NCBI GenBank assembly: GCA_910588865.1
Contig: CAJUSJ010000079.1
Span: 1 to 18,727 of the forward strand
Origin: an uncultured Lachnospiraceae bacterium
Lineage (GTDB): Bacteria; Bacillota; Clostridia; Lachnospirales; Lachnospiraceae
DNA: 18,727 bases
Direction of reading: 5' to 3'
Of the stretch, positions 1-6,873 are shown in pieces. The notes beneath the pieces are model-generated. The model saw only the letters and a program-made list of their open reading frames with translations, was not told the origin of the DNA and did not search any database. How positions within the stretch are numbered: position 1 is the first letter of the stretch; every line of letters begins with the position of its first letter. A program made the translations under genes and the position numbers.

Positions 1-37
1 CAAGGATTGTTTTGTTTTCCAATATTTTTTTCATCAT
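1..37 (-). CDS. 5' end of next gene in the glycan operon (partial)
   Basis: On the minus strand two consecutive ATG codons begin at 37 and 34, and the frame stays open to the window edge, reading MMKKILENKTIL. The first ATG shares its A with the TGA stop of the upstream dehydrogenase gene (ATGA overlap), a pattern typical of translationally coupled operon genes. The hydrophobic turn after ENKT resembles the start of a Rossmann-fold protein, such as a second short-chain dehydrogenase, but twelve residues are too few to name it. The call rests on the overlap and open frame only. Confidence 0.4.
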   Translation of the reverse strand, partial: MMKKILENKTIL

Positions 38-777
38 CACATTCCCCCATCTACACGAATCACCTGACCTGTTATATGACTTGCCAAATCAGACATTAGA
101 AACATAAATAACTTAGAAACTTCATCCGCATTGCCTAAGCGCGGTATATCCATCTTTAATATTCTATCACTAATAATCACTTTATCCAATTTTTCCGTCA
201 TAGGCGATATAATAACTCCTGGCGCAACTGCATTTACTCTGATTCCGTCTTTACCAAGCTCAATCGCCATACTTCTCATTGCCCCTATGATTGCTGCTTT
301 AGATGCACTATAGACAGTTTGTCCTTCATTACCGATCAAGGCAGCTAAACTTGATGTAAACACAATACTTCCTTTTGTCTTTTTTCTTTGCATCCATCTG
401 ACAATATATTGGGTAAATAACACTTGTGAAAAAAAATTAACTTGAAATGTATCTAACATATCCTGATAAGTAACCATATTAAAATACGCATCTCTATTAA
501 TTCCTGCAATATTTACAAGACCATGAATGTCCTTCTTTAAAGCAATTATTTCTTTTGCTGCTTTTTTAACGGAATCGTTATCATTCATATCAAAATAGAC
601 AGGCACAATCTTAACACTGTTCTTCTCTGATATCTGATTGCAATAATCTTCAAATTTCTCATCAAATTTATAGGCACAGGCAATGATATTAGCTCCGTCT
701 TCTGCAAACACACTTATGGTTTCTTTCCCAATGCCTTGCAGACCCCCTGTAACAATGATGTTTTTTCCTTCAATCAT
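37..777 (-). CDS. Short-chain dehydrogenase/reductase (FabG-like SDR)
   Basis: This is a cytoplasmic NAD(P)-dependent oxidoreductase of the classical SDR family, 246 residues, the usual length. The cofactor-binding glycine motif TGGLQGIG is at residues 10-17, NIAG at 88-91, a structural Asn at 113, the catalytic Ser at 141/142 and the YSASK active-site motif at 155-159 (Tyr155, Lys159). The C-terminus ends in the typical ITGQVIRVDGG. The ATG at 777 is preceded by GGAGAG at good spacing. The acyltransferase gene ends only 9 bases upstream and the next gene overlaps the stop. Sequence alone does not separate 3-oxoacyl-ACP reductase from sugar or polyol reductases. The neighbours (aminotransferase, NeuD-like acyltransferase) make a role in making or altering an activated sugar more likely than fatty acid synthesis. 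The gene is AT-rich compared with genes beyond 4500. Confidence 0.9.
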   Translation of the reverse strand: MIEGKNIIVTGGLQGIGKETISVFAEDGANIIACAYKFDEKFEDYCNQISEKNSVKIVPVYFDMNDNDSVKKAAKEIIALKKDIHGLVNIAGINRDAYFNMVTYQDMLDTFQVNFFSQVLFTQYIVRWMQRKKTKGSIVFTSSLAALIGNEGQTVYSASKAAIIGAMRSMAIELGKDGIRVNAVAPGVIISPMTEKLDKVIISDRILKMDIPRLGNADEVSKLFMFLMSDLASHITGQVIRVDGGM

Positions 778-786
778 GTTTCTCTC

Positions 787-1449
787 CTACTTTTTAAAAA
801 CTTTACCATCATCTTTATACTTCATCGGTCTCGCCGGATTTCCAAGTGCAATTACATTATCTGGTATGTCTCTCTGCACAACTGCACCCATACCAATTAC
901 TGAATTTGCTCCAATATTTATCTTCTCTTTTATCACTACCCCTGGCGCAATATATGTATTATCTCCAATGTTCACATTTCCTGACACAGCCACATGAGAA
1001 GAAATTACACAATTGTTACCAACGGAACAATCATGTCCTATTAGTGCCATTCCCTGAAAAAAGCAATTAGCACCTACTTTGGAATCACTAGATACTACTG
1101 CGCCATGCTGTATTACGGTTCCTTCAGCTATAACCGCACTTGGCGATATATATGCCGTTGGGTGAATCAATGTTTTACATCTATATCCATTTTCTTTGAC
1201 CTTCTTAAATAATCGCATCTTGTCACTGGGCTCACCTACAGCAATAATAAATTCAACTTCTTCACGAATAAAATTAATAGTCATATCTTCAAAACTAAAT
1301 ATTGGGAATGACCTGTATTTAGTTCTAAGAGAATTATCCACAACAAAAAAAATCTGTTCTAACTCCCCCTCCATATGTTTCAAAGCATGTATCGCTAAAT
1401 CCAACACCTCATGCCCTAATCCGCTCTCCCCATAGATTGCCAAGTACAT
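787..1449 (-). CDS. NeuD/PglD-family sugar O/N-acyltransferase
   Basis: This 220-residue protein has the two-part build of sialic-acid O-acetyltransferase NeuD and the bacillosamine N-acetyltransferase PglD. The N-terminal Rossmann-like part (about 1-90, with YGESGLGHEV at 6-15) would hold the nucleotide sugar. A left-handed beta-helix of hexapeptide repeats (about 95-205) binds acetyl-CoA. His139 in the motif LIGHDC fits the catalytic base of this family, and the C-terminal GNPARPMK is typical of hexapeptide transferases. The ATG at 1449 has AAGGAAG upstream. The gene lies between the DegT aminotransferase (57-base gap) and the SDR (9-base gap). An aminotransferase followed by a PglD-like enzyme suggests N-acetylation of an amino sugar made by the preceding enzyme. 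That order of reactions is inference. Base composition is AT-rich. Confidence 0.87.
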   Translation of the reverse strand: MYLAIYGESGLGHEVLDLAIHALKHMEGELEQIFFVVDNSLRTKYRSFPIFSFEDMTINFIREEVEFIIAVGEPSDKMRLFKKVKENGYRCKTLIHPTAYISPSAVIAEGTVIQHGAVVSSDSKVGANCFFQGMALIGHDCSVGNNCVISSHVAVSGNVNIGDNTYIAPGVVIKEKINIGANSVIGMGAVVQRDIPDNVIALGNPARPMKYKDDGKVFKK

Positions 1450-1506
1450 GTACTTCTTCCTTCCATATAATTTCCAAACTATTCCTCTTTATATTCCTTT
1501 TCCAAA

Positions 1507-2616
1507 CTAAAAAGATAGTATACTTTTCACTATTTCTCTAAGTTTTTCTATTTCCAACTCCCCATACACCGGCAACACCAACACACTCTTTGCCAGCTCC
1601 CTAGCACACTCCAGCCCCATCTCACGATACCGGTTATTAAAACAATCCTGATCCGAGGTCAACGGATAAAAGTATTTCCTGGTATAAATCCCCTGCTCTT
1701 TCAGCTTCTCATACAACTCGTCTCTTTTCAACGGATACTCATTCCCCACCACAATCGGAAAATATCCATAATTCCGTTCCGTTTCCGGCTTTTTCTCAAA
1801 GCGTCGAATCCCCGGCACTCCCCCAAGCTGTCTCTCATATTCCTCACACACAACTTTCCTCTGGGCAATGGCCTGTTCCACATGTCTCAGATTGCAGAGC
1901 CCCATAATAGCGCTGAATTCATTCATCTTCCCATTGGCTCCCACAGAAACCACCAATTCCTCGCCGCGGATTCCAAAATTTTTCAAATTAAACAATTTCT
2001 CATACAACTCCGGATCAGAAAAAGCCACCGCACCCCCTTCTATGGTATGAAACACCTTCGTAGCATGAAAACTGAATATGGAAGCATCTCCATAGCTTCC
2101 AATCCCCTTCCCTTTATATTTCACCCCAAACGCATGGGCCGCATCATAAATCACCTTCAGCCCATACCTGTCTGCAATTCTCTGAATCTCCTCCACATTG
2201 CATACGTTCCCATAGACATGCACCGGAACAATAGCTACCGTATGTTCCGTGATAAGTCCCTCTATCTTCCTCTCATCTATGGTGCCATCCTCCGGCTTCA
2301 CGTCACAGAATACCGGTTTCAGACCGTTGCGCACAATTGCGTGGGTTGTGGAGATAAAAGTAAATGGAGTCGTGATCACCTCCCCGCCTTCCGGAAAATC
2401 CATGGCCTGAATCACCATCTCCAACGCCATATGTCCGTTCACCATCAAGGACAGCTCCTGCACATCCAGGTATTCCTTTAATTTCCCTTCCAGTTCCTGA
2501 TGATACTTCCCCATATTGGTAAGCCAGCGGCTATCCCACAAAGGCTTTATGGCTTCTATGTACTCCTCATACGTTGGCATGGAAGATCGGGTTACAAAAA
2601 TTTTTTTATTGCACAT
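1507..2616 (-). CDS. DegT/DnrJ/EryC1/StrS-family aminotransferase
   Basis: This is a PLP-dependent sugar aminotransferase (fold type I), which moves an amino group, usually from glutamate, to a keto-sugar nucleotide. In the 369-residue form the TTPFTFISTTHAI stretch (residues 82-94) is the cofactor phosphate region, YDAAHAFG (157-164) holds the Asp that contacts the PLP ring, and FSFHATKVFHTIEGG contains Lys187, the Schiff-base lysine. The ATG at 2616 was chosen because MCNKKIFVTRSSMP matches usual family N-termini. AGGAAGG lies 12 bases upstream and AGGGG sits one base before the ATG. A TTG start at 2673 with AGGG upstream would add 19 residues of unusual sequence and cannot be excluded. The gene sits between the glycerophosphotransferase-like gene (99-base gap) and the acyltransferase. 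The exact sugar is unknown. Confidence 0.9.
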   Translation of the reverse strand: MCNKKIFVTRSSMPTYEEYIEAIKPLWDSRWLTNMGKYHQELEGKLKEYLDVQELSLMVNGHMALEMVIQAMDFPEGGEVITTPFTFISTTHAIVRNGLKPVFCDVKPEDGTIDERKIEGLITEHTVAIVPVHVYGNVCNVEEIQRIADRYGLKVIYDAAHAFGVKYKGKGIGSYGDASIFSFHATKVFHTIEGGAVAFSDPELYEKLFNLKNFGIRGEELVVSVGANGKMNEFSAIMGLCNLRHVEQAIAQRKVVCEEYERQLGGVPGIRRFEKKPETERNYGYFPIVVGNEYPLKRDELYEKLKEQGIYTRKYFYPLTSDQDCFNNRYREMGLECARELAKSVLVLPVYGELEIEKLREIVKSILSF

Positions 2617-2715
2617 GCCCCTATGGTTCCTTCCTGAAAAATGTATCGAATGAGCAGATTTCGGTTCACTCAATAAATTTCCCTATATCAAACTGCAAAA
2701 ATATCAAATATACGT

Positions 2716-4101
2716 CTAAGATGACTCCTCTGCCTGGGCATATAGGATCTCCACATCTTGTATCATAACCAGCTTCCCCGCCTCCTGACACAACCTCACC
2801 ACCGAACTATGATCCCCATAATACCCATCACACAAAGCAATAGCTCGATCCAGGTCAGCCGTATCGTCATAAATCCCCCATCCAGCCCCCTTATACTCCT
2901 CCACTATCTTTTCATACTCCCCCCACAACTGAGGCCTCATAGACTCTATGGTAGCCTTAATCAGCGGGTGAGGCCTCCACAAAAGCGCCACCTCATCCCG
3001 ATTCTCCCAAAATACCTGAAACACATCCCTCATCTTCTCCAGCATTTTCTCCCCATGCTCCAACAAAGCGCTGACGCTGGTATTATAAAAGATAATCTTC
3101 TTCCAACTCCCATCAGCCTTTTGGATCACCTTCAGCCACTCTTCCGGCACATCCACATCTTCTTTTTGCGTCCCCAGAACCTTGTCCACCTTAGGCGACC
3201 CCAGTCCCAGAATCTTATCCTCCCAATACTTCCGGTTCATCCCCGATTCCGGCCTGTCTTTAAAATACTCTGTCATCACGTTGATGTAGATTTTCCGCAT
3301 ATCCTCTGACTGCACAATCACCTTATCCGCATAGATCACCCCCGGGACAGTACAAAAATGTTCCACCCCCTTGACAGCCTCCTTATTTTCCGGATCCACC
3401 TCTCCCAATACAAAATAAGGTATATACACCAATTTATCTGTAAACTGCTTCAAGTTCCTGGCGTAAAAAAAGGGATGCACACTGGTGACATAGTTACATT
3501 CATCATATGGATTATGTATAAAGATCATATCCGGCCTGCGGGACGCGAAATCGTAATCATTATAATGAGTCACCGGCACATAATCCGGGTACTGATCCCC
3601 CTCATAGTGCATTTCCTTAAAGCTGCCGTCGGGATTCTTATCATAATAAGGAATGGGAATCACATAGGCGTCACAGTCCGGGTCTTCATCAGCCGCCTTC
3701 CAGACGCTCTCCAACGAATCCCACATGGACGCTTTATATGGAAGGAATACGGCCTCCCCCCGGACTTTTATATCATTTTTAACGCGGTTCTCCGCCTGAA
3801 CCAAAGCTTTTTTCAAGGCCTTTACCGCCTTATGGCCATTGACCCCCTGCCCCTGGCTCAGCTGAGAATAAATCTGGTAAACCTGCTCGCAGTACTCCTC
3901 TAAGCAGGAGACAGCCCCGGTTCCTTCTCCTTCCTCCTCCTCAATCATCTGCCCCACATCAATGGCGCTCTGCTGGCACTGGGCCAATAATTCCATGGCA
4001 TTATCCCGTCTGCCGGTCTCTATGGCCTTTTTTATCCCTTCATGGATATTGGCAAGGAGCCTTATAATTTCTTCTGCCTGTTCCTTCTGTGTTTTTCTCA
4101 T
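2716..4101 (-). CDS. CDP-glycerol glycerophosphotransferase-like protein with helical N-terminus
   Basis: The protein has 461 residues. The first 110 or so are charged and probably helical (heptad-like, with a Glu-rich stretch EEEEGEGTG). The rest resembles a GT-B-like transferase. Near the C-terminus, WRPHPL (RPHP at 376-379) and GYYGDHSSVV (from about 426) followed by AGKLVMIQ are the features that recall teichoic-acid CDP-glycerol glycerophosphotransferases (TagF/TagB), where an Arg-His-Pro and a GD-S-S motif bind the phospho-donor. No signal peptide or membrane helix is evident. The ATG at 4101 follows a GGGAGGGAG run. It is the first gene of the minus-strand glycan operon. A role in adding glycerol-phosphate or another decoration to a surface glycan or glycoprotein is inferred. 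The helical N-terminal part is not one I can assign to a family. Confidence 0.65.
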   Translation of the reverse strand: MRKTQKEQAEEIIRLLANIHEGIKKAIETGRRDNAMELLAQCQQSAIDVGQMIEEEEGEGTGAVSCLEEYCEQVYQIYSQLSQGQGVNGHKAVKALKKALVQAENRVKNDIKVRGEAVFLPYKASMWDSLESVWKAADEDPDCDAYVIPIPYYDKNPDGSFKEMHYEGDQYPDYVPVTHYNDYDFASRRPDMIFIHNPYDECNYVTSVHPFFYARNLKQFTDKLVYIPYFVLGEVDPENKEAVKGVEHFCTVPGVIYADKVIVQSEDMRKIYINVMTEYFKDRPESGMNRKYWEDKILGLGSPKVDKVLGTQKEDVDVPEEWLKVIQKADGSWKKIIFYNTSVSALLEHGEKMLEKMRDVFQVFWENRDEVALLWRPHPLIKATIESMRPQLWGEYEKIVEEYKGAGWGIYDDTADLDRAIALCDGYYGDHSSVVRLCQEAGKLVMIQDVEILYAQAEESS

Positions 4102-4140
4102 GATCGTCGGCTCCCTCCCTGTGTTATTTTATAAAATATT

Positions 4141-4169
4141 ATGGCAGCTATGGCGTTTCCTTCTGCCAT
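4141..4169 (-). repeat. Inverted repeat in the leader of the glycan operon
   Basis: ATGGCAG (4141-4147) and CTGCCAT (4163-4169) are perfect 7-base arms around a 15-base loop, 40 bases upstream of the glycerophosphotransferase-like start. The minus-strand transcript would fold here. No T run follows, so it is not a terminator. It could be a leader hairpin or an operator. Confidence 0.4.
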
Positions 4170-4222
4170 CTCTGCTGTTTTGTAAAATTCTATTGCCCTG
4201 GCTCTTAACGAAATTTAGCCTT

Positions 4223-4251
4223 ACTTTACCATAATATCGTCAAAATATCAA
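4223..4251 (-). promoter_or_regulatory. Candidate SigA-type promoter of the glycan operon
   Basis: Read on the minus strand, TTGATA (4251-4246) is followed after 17 bases by TAAAGT (4228-4223). This is 5 of 6 and 4 of 6 matches to the housekeeping consensus at ideal spacing, in a strongly AT-rich stretch. It would give a leader of about 115 bases before the gene at 4101. Confidence 0.4.
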
Positions 4252-4493
4252 TATTCTTAAACTTTTTTCTTATGGATTTTTCCCCATCATCTCCCATGAA
4301 GCCCTTTCCCAAACCCTGGATGAATGGAGCTGTCGCAAAATGAAATGATTTATTCCCCGATATACAGGCCATAATTCACTGGAAATTCCCTCCGCGTACC
4401 GCGGTAATTCATCCTTTTACGACATCCTCCTTCTCAACCAGACAAACCGCTCTCTCCGTCAGATTTTCCCGCCCATTTCTGGCTCCGGCAATT
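4252..4493. other. Gene-free stretch between recombinase and glycan operon
   Basis: No open frame of credible length or ribosome binding site was found between the glycan-operon promoter and the recombinase stop. A stretch at about 4318-4345 (GAGCTGTCGCAAAATG) resembles ends of some insertion sequences, but no partner repeat or transposase was found. It may be leftover mobile DNA. No intrinsic terminator for the recombinase gene is obvious. Confidence 0.4.
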
Positions 4494-5099
4494 TTATCCC
4501 ATATCCTCCGAAAATGTCCTGCTCCTCCTCCGAAAAGACGTCAGCGGCATCCCGCACAGATCCGCCGCCATCCTCCCGGATATTTCACCTGCCATCCATT
4601 TCCGGCTCATCTGTCCGAAATTTTCCGGCAGGGGTTTCGATGGCCTTCCGAATTTCACTCCCCGAAGCCTCGCGGCCTCGATGCCTTCCTTTTGCCTTTC
4701 CCTGATGTTCTTCCGCTCATTTTCCGCCACAAATGACAGGACCTGAAGGACAATATCGCTCAGGAAGGTTCCCATAAGGTCCTTCCCCCGCCTGGTGTCC
4801 AAAAGGGGCATGTCCAACACCACAATATCCACCTTTTTCTCCCTGGTCAGCACCCTCCACTGTTCCAGAATCTCCTCATAATTTCGTCCCAGCCTGTCAA
4901 TGCTTTTGATATACAGCACATCGTCCTCTTTCAGCCTTTTCAGCAAACGCTTGTACATGGGACGCTCAAAATCTTTTCCCGACTGTTTATCTACATAAAT
5001 ATTTCTCTCTGGAAGCCGCATCTCGCTGAGGGCAAGGAGTTGTCTGTCCTCCTTCTGCTCTTTTGTGCTGACCCGGGCATATCCATACATATTATTCAT
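4494..5099 (-). CDS. Small serine recombinase (resolvase/invertase family)
   Basis: This 201-residue protein has the size and order of a resolvase or DNA invertase. The N-terminal catalytic domain starts YGYARVSTKEQ, with the nucleophilic Ser11 and the accessory Arg9. KSIDRLGRNYEE (66-76) holds the conserved arginines Arg69 and Arg72. The long helix AENERKNIRERQKEGIEAA (125-143) is the dimer arm. FGRPSKPLP (150-158) leads into a short helix-turn-helix (about 165-192), which would bind the crossover site. The ATG at 5099 follows a perfect AAGGAGG six bases away. It catalyses site-specific strand exchange through a Ser-DNA bond. No flanking invertible segment, transposon end or partner gene is evident, so it may be a stand-alone relic or may act elsewhere. 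The catalytic residues look intact. Confidence 0.92.
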   Translation of the reverse strand: MNNMYGYARVSTKEQKEDRQLLALSEMRLPERNIYVDKQSGKDFERPMYKRLLKRLKEDDVLYIKSIDRLGRNYEEILEQWRVLTREKKVDIVVLDMPLLDTRRGKDLMGTFLSDIVLQVLSFVAENERKNIRERQKEGIEAARLRGVKFGRPSKPLPENFGQMSRKWMAGEISGRMAADLCGMPLTSFRRRSRTFSEDMG

Positions 5100-5200
5100 T
5101 GGTTCCTCCTTATCCTATGTAACTGTACTGATCCCTTTTATCTTATCAAAAAAGCAGCCATAACTGGATAATATAAAATGAAGATCAAAACATGGATATG

Positions 5201-5215
5201 CCGCCCCGTGCACAC
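5201..5215 (-). repeat. Short third copy of the post-terminator element
   Basis: Immediately beyond the T tract of the 5216-5263 terminator (minus-strand reading) lies GTGTGCACGGGGCGG. The same position after the other two minus-strand terminators carries GTGTGCGGGACGG and TGTACACAGGGCGG. This copy lacks the 17-base core found in the two longer copies, so it is a partial or diverged member. Confidence 0.4.
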
Positions 5216-5263
5216 AAAAAGAACTCAGACAGCTCCAAGCCTGGCTGTCTGAGTCCTCTTTTT
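5216..5263. terminator. Bidirectional intrinsic terminator
   Basis: CTCAGACAGC (5224-5233) and GCTGTCTGAG (5244-5253) form a perfect 10-base stem with a 10-base loop. AAAAA (5216-5220) and TTTTT (5259-5263) lie outside the arms, so it can work on both strands. On the minus strand it would end transcription from the decayed permease region and insulate the recombinase. Confidence 0.85.
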
Positions 5264-5339
5264 CCCGTTGCTTTATAACTGTTTTGCCGGCAATGCCCCT
5301 TAAAATAAATGAATTCCGCAATCAGGGAACCGTCTGCCG

Positions 5340-5575
5340 CGACCGCTTCTCCTGCCTTTGCCATCTCCTCTGCCAGGGCTTTCGCTGATCTGGGCAAATA
5401 TACGGTTTTTTCTGCTTTTCAGCCTTCCATCCGCCTTGTCTAAGGACCAGGGGAAATTCTCGTAAAACCGCTTGCACATAAACACTCCGCAGGATCCGGA
5501 GATCAGGGGGATCACCAACCCCGGGTATGTATTTACCAGGCCGGTTTCTCCCACTCCAAAGAGTTGTTGCCTCCC
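5340..5575 (-). pseudogene. Remnant of a sugar ABC transporter permease (MalG/UgpE type)
   Basis: One minus-strand frame (about 5572-5395) reads LFGVGETGLVNTYPGL, then IPLISGSCGVFMCKRFYE, then NFPWSLDKADG. This matches the usual order in MalG-type permeases: a GL-NTY-GL turn, a membrane helix, FM-R-F, then FP-SLDEAA--DG, the cytoplasmic EAA loop that docks on the ATPase. The EAA loop appears to have lost about three residues (DKADG in place of EAAxxDG). The matching LPRSAKALAEEM, which resembles the LPLSKPALA that normally follows, is in a different frame. No start codon with a ribosome site and no remaining membrane helices are present. The family match is from memory of conserved motifs, so the identification is tentative. 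That no intact gene is here is firmer. Confidence 0.45.
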
Positions 5576-5628
5576 ACCAGAGGGAACTCTTCACGCATTG
5601 ATTTGGTATTTTTATGAAATCTGCTTCA

Positions 5629-5640
5629 TGACAAATGTCA
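5629..5640. promoter_or_regulatory. Short palindrome TGACA-AA-TGTCA (possible operator)
   Basis: TGACA and TGTCA are perfect 5-base arms separated by AA. It lies 49 bases upstream of the possible -35 box of the small plus-strand gene and just upstream of the decayed permease. It has the size of a dimeric repressor site, but no regulator gene is nearby and no second copy was noticed. Confidence 0.25.
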
Positions 5641-5688
5641 GTTCTCCTTTCCAGTCAAAGAACAGGCCCACAGAATGTATTATCTCTA

Positions 5689-5718
5689 TTGTATTGGGGT
5701 TTTGCCGGATTGTCTATA
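5689..5718 (+). promoter_or_regulatory. Candidate promoter of the 55-residue protein gene
   Basis: TTGTAT (5689-5694) and TCTATA (5713-5718) are 18 bases apart, with the -10 ending 57 bases before the ATG at 5776. The match to the housekeeping consensus is moderate. The gene is isolated on the plus strand, so it needs its own promoter. Confidence 0.3.
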
Positions 5719-5775
5719 GGGGGAAATCGGAATATCCGGTTCTCCCTTCACATAGACTTCTGTGAGGTGATCTCT

Positions 5776-5943
5776 ATGGATTCCTGTGAACTTGTGATGG
5801 CCATCTCGGCCCTGGCCTGCTGCATCGCGGAGGGAAAGTCTTCTGACCAGATCGCTTTTATCAGTTCTGTTTTTTCTCAGCTGGGCGACACCTTAGCTAC
5901 CATTGCCGCCCAGCGGGACCTGAGTTCCCCCGGGGATGACTGA
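5776..5943 (+). CDS. Small 55-residue cysteine-containing protein (DUF6774-like)
   Basis: The ATG at 5776 follows GAGGTGAT at 6-base spacing, and the frame ends at TGA 5941-5943. The product begins MDSCELVMAISALACCIAEG and continues to SQLGDTLATIAAQRDL. Cys4, Cys15 and Cys16 sit in a hydrophobic segment. The pattern CELV-xxx-A-C-IA followed by F-QLGDTLATI is one I recall from a family of tiny Clostridia proteins of unknown function (DUF6774, from memory and to be checked). The two hydrophobic helices around a charged turn suggest a small helical hairpin, perhaps membrane-associated. It is convergent with the CHAP enzyme gene, the two stops being 20 bases apart, and has no operon partner. Function unknown. 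A longer in-frame upstream ATG at 5635 lacks a ribosome site. Confidence 0.75.
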   Translation: MDSCELVMAISALACCIAEGKSSDQIAFISSVFSQLGDTLATIAAQRDLSSPGDD

Positions 5944-5963
5944 CCTGGGGGACATTTCCCTGC

Positions 5964-6746
5964 TTATGAGCTGAAATCTCCCACAGCCTGGACTCCCTGG
6001 CTGTCTGTGGTGTACAGGGCGCACTCCAGAGGATGCCCCTTCCTCGGCTCAAAATAGTACCATTTCCCATCAATTTCATGCCAGTCGGTCATCGCGTACC
6101 CGTCTTCGTTAAAATAGTATTTGTGCTTGTTGATGATCTGCCAGCAATTTTTATAATAGGTGGATTCCGTGTCAGCGTACCACCAGCCGTTGGAATCCTG
6201 GTTCCAGCCCCTGGTGAAATCTGGTTCCTTTGCCAGACTCCAGTCCGGCCGCCCATACCCGGCGATCCGGTCATAGGAGAGCTGGTAGGATTTTTCCCAC
6301 ACACCGCCTCCATTTGCCACCACCCCGGAAGCGCTGCCAGTGTTGCCTTCCACGGTGTAGATTTTTCCCGCTGTGACTCTCTCCACGATCCCTGTGTGGT
6401 AGATCCGGACAGAATTTTTAAAAAACACCTGATCTCCTTTTTTGGGAGTTGTTTTCCACATGCCTTTATCCTTGTAGTACTGGGCTGATGTGGGAGTGTA
6501 GGCGCTGAAACCTCCGCCCACCATCTGACGGGCCTCCACCTGCCCAAAGGCTTTCACAAAGCACCAGTCCACAAACATGTCGCACCAGGGCTGGGCCTGA
6601 AGGGCAGGGTAAAGATCTCTGGCATATTTTGTATAATTTCCGTTTCCGCTGTTGGCTGTCTTGCTGTCCAGATCCTTGTCTGACTTTTTCTCCAGATACC
6701 CCACCTCGTCTTTTGCGACGCTGATCACTTTTTCCGCTCCGCTCAT
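5964..6746 (-). CDS. CHAP-domain endolysin-like peptidoglycan hydrolase with cell-wall-binding repeats
   Basis: The 260-residue protein has an N-terminal CHAP amidase/endopeptidase domain (about 5-150): Cys55 in QPWCDMFVDWC, His117 in IYHTGIVERV, and Glu133/Asn135 in TVEGNTG fit the catalytic set. The C-terminal part (about 173-240) has aromatic repeats of the choline/glucan-binding type, GWNQDSNGWWYA and later DGKWYYFEP, which would anchor it to the wall. The ATG at 6746 was chosen because GGAGAGGAGGAG lies just upstream. The longer frame to 6884 would run through the terminator-linked element. There is no signal peptide and no membrane helix, as in phage endolysins released through a holin, but no holin gene is adjacent. 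It may be a stranded prophage lysis gene. It cleaves cell-wall peptides or the sugar-peptide amide bond. Which bond cannot be read from sequence. Confidence 0.88.
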   Translation of the reverse strand: MSGAEKVISVAKDEVGYLEKKSDKDLDSKTANSGNGNYTKYARDLYPALQAQPWCDMFVDWCFVKAFGQVEARQMVGGGFSAYTPTSAQYYKDKGMWKTTPKKGDQVFFKNSVRIYHTGIVERVTAGKIYTVEGNTGSASGVVANGGGVWEKSYQLSYDRIAGYGRPDWSLAKEPDFTRGWNQDSNGWWYADTESTYYKNCWQIINKHKYYFNEDGYAMTDWHEIDGKWYYFEPRKGHPLECALYTTDSQGVQAVGDFSS

Positions 6747-6800
6747 ATAAGCTCCTCCTCTCCTTTTCCGGGGCAAAATTCCATGATAAAATCGAATGAG

Positions 6801-6873
6801 GGGGTCCTTCCCCCTACTCGCCGTGCCGGGGCGGAGCCGCCTTAGGGGCCATATTCCTCTCCGTCCCGCACAC
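6801..6873 (-). repeat. Post-terminator conserved element, copy B
   Basis: Directly after the T tract of the endonuclease III terminator the minus strand reads GTGTGCGGGACGGAGAGG, then ATATGGCC, a GC-rich hairpin (GGCGG-CT-CCGCC), and the core GCACGGCGAGTAGGGGG (6826-6810). The core is identical over 17 bases to copy A near 11601. It fills the leader of the CHAP enzyme gene. Function is unknown. Confidence 0.6.

Noticed and set aside
1882..2481. 199-residue open frame on the plus strand opposite the aminotransferase gene
   Set aside because: It lies wholly antisense to a clear DegT aminotransferase, has no ribosome site and no recognisable motif.
2758..3903. Two long plus-strand frames (183 and 181 residues) opposite the glycerophosphotransferase-like gene
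   Set aside because: They are antisense shadows with His/Pro/Leu-rich, low-complexity content and no start signals.
4119..4140. AT-rich palindrome TATTTTATAAAATA near the glycan operon start
   Set aside because: Short AT-only palindromes are expected by chance in AT-rich leaders, and no regulator link is visible.
4318..4345. Insertion-sequence-like end (GAGCTGTCGCAAAATG)
   Set aside because: No matching inverted repeat, target duplication or transposase was found nearby, so it is not called a mobile element.
4494..6746. Intact prophage or integrative element spanning recombinase to endolysin
   Set aside because: No structural, portal, terminase, holin or attachment repeats were found, and a decayed permease and independent terminator lie between. 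At most it is a relic.
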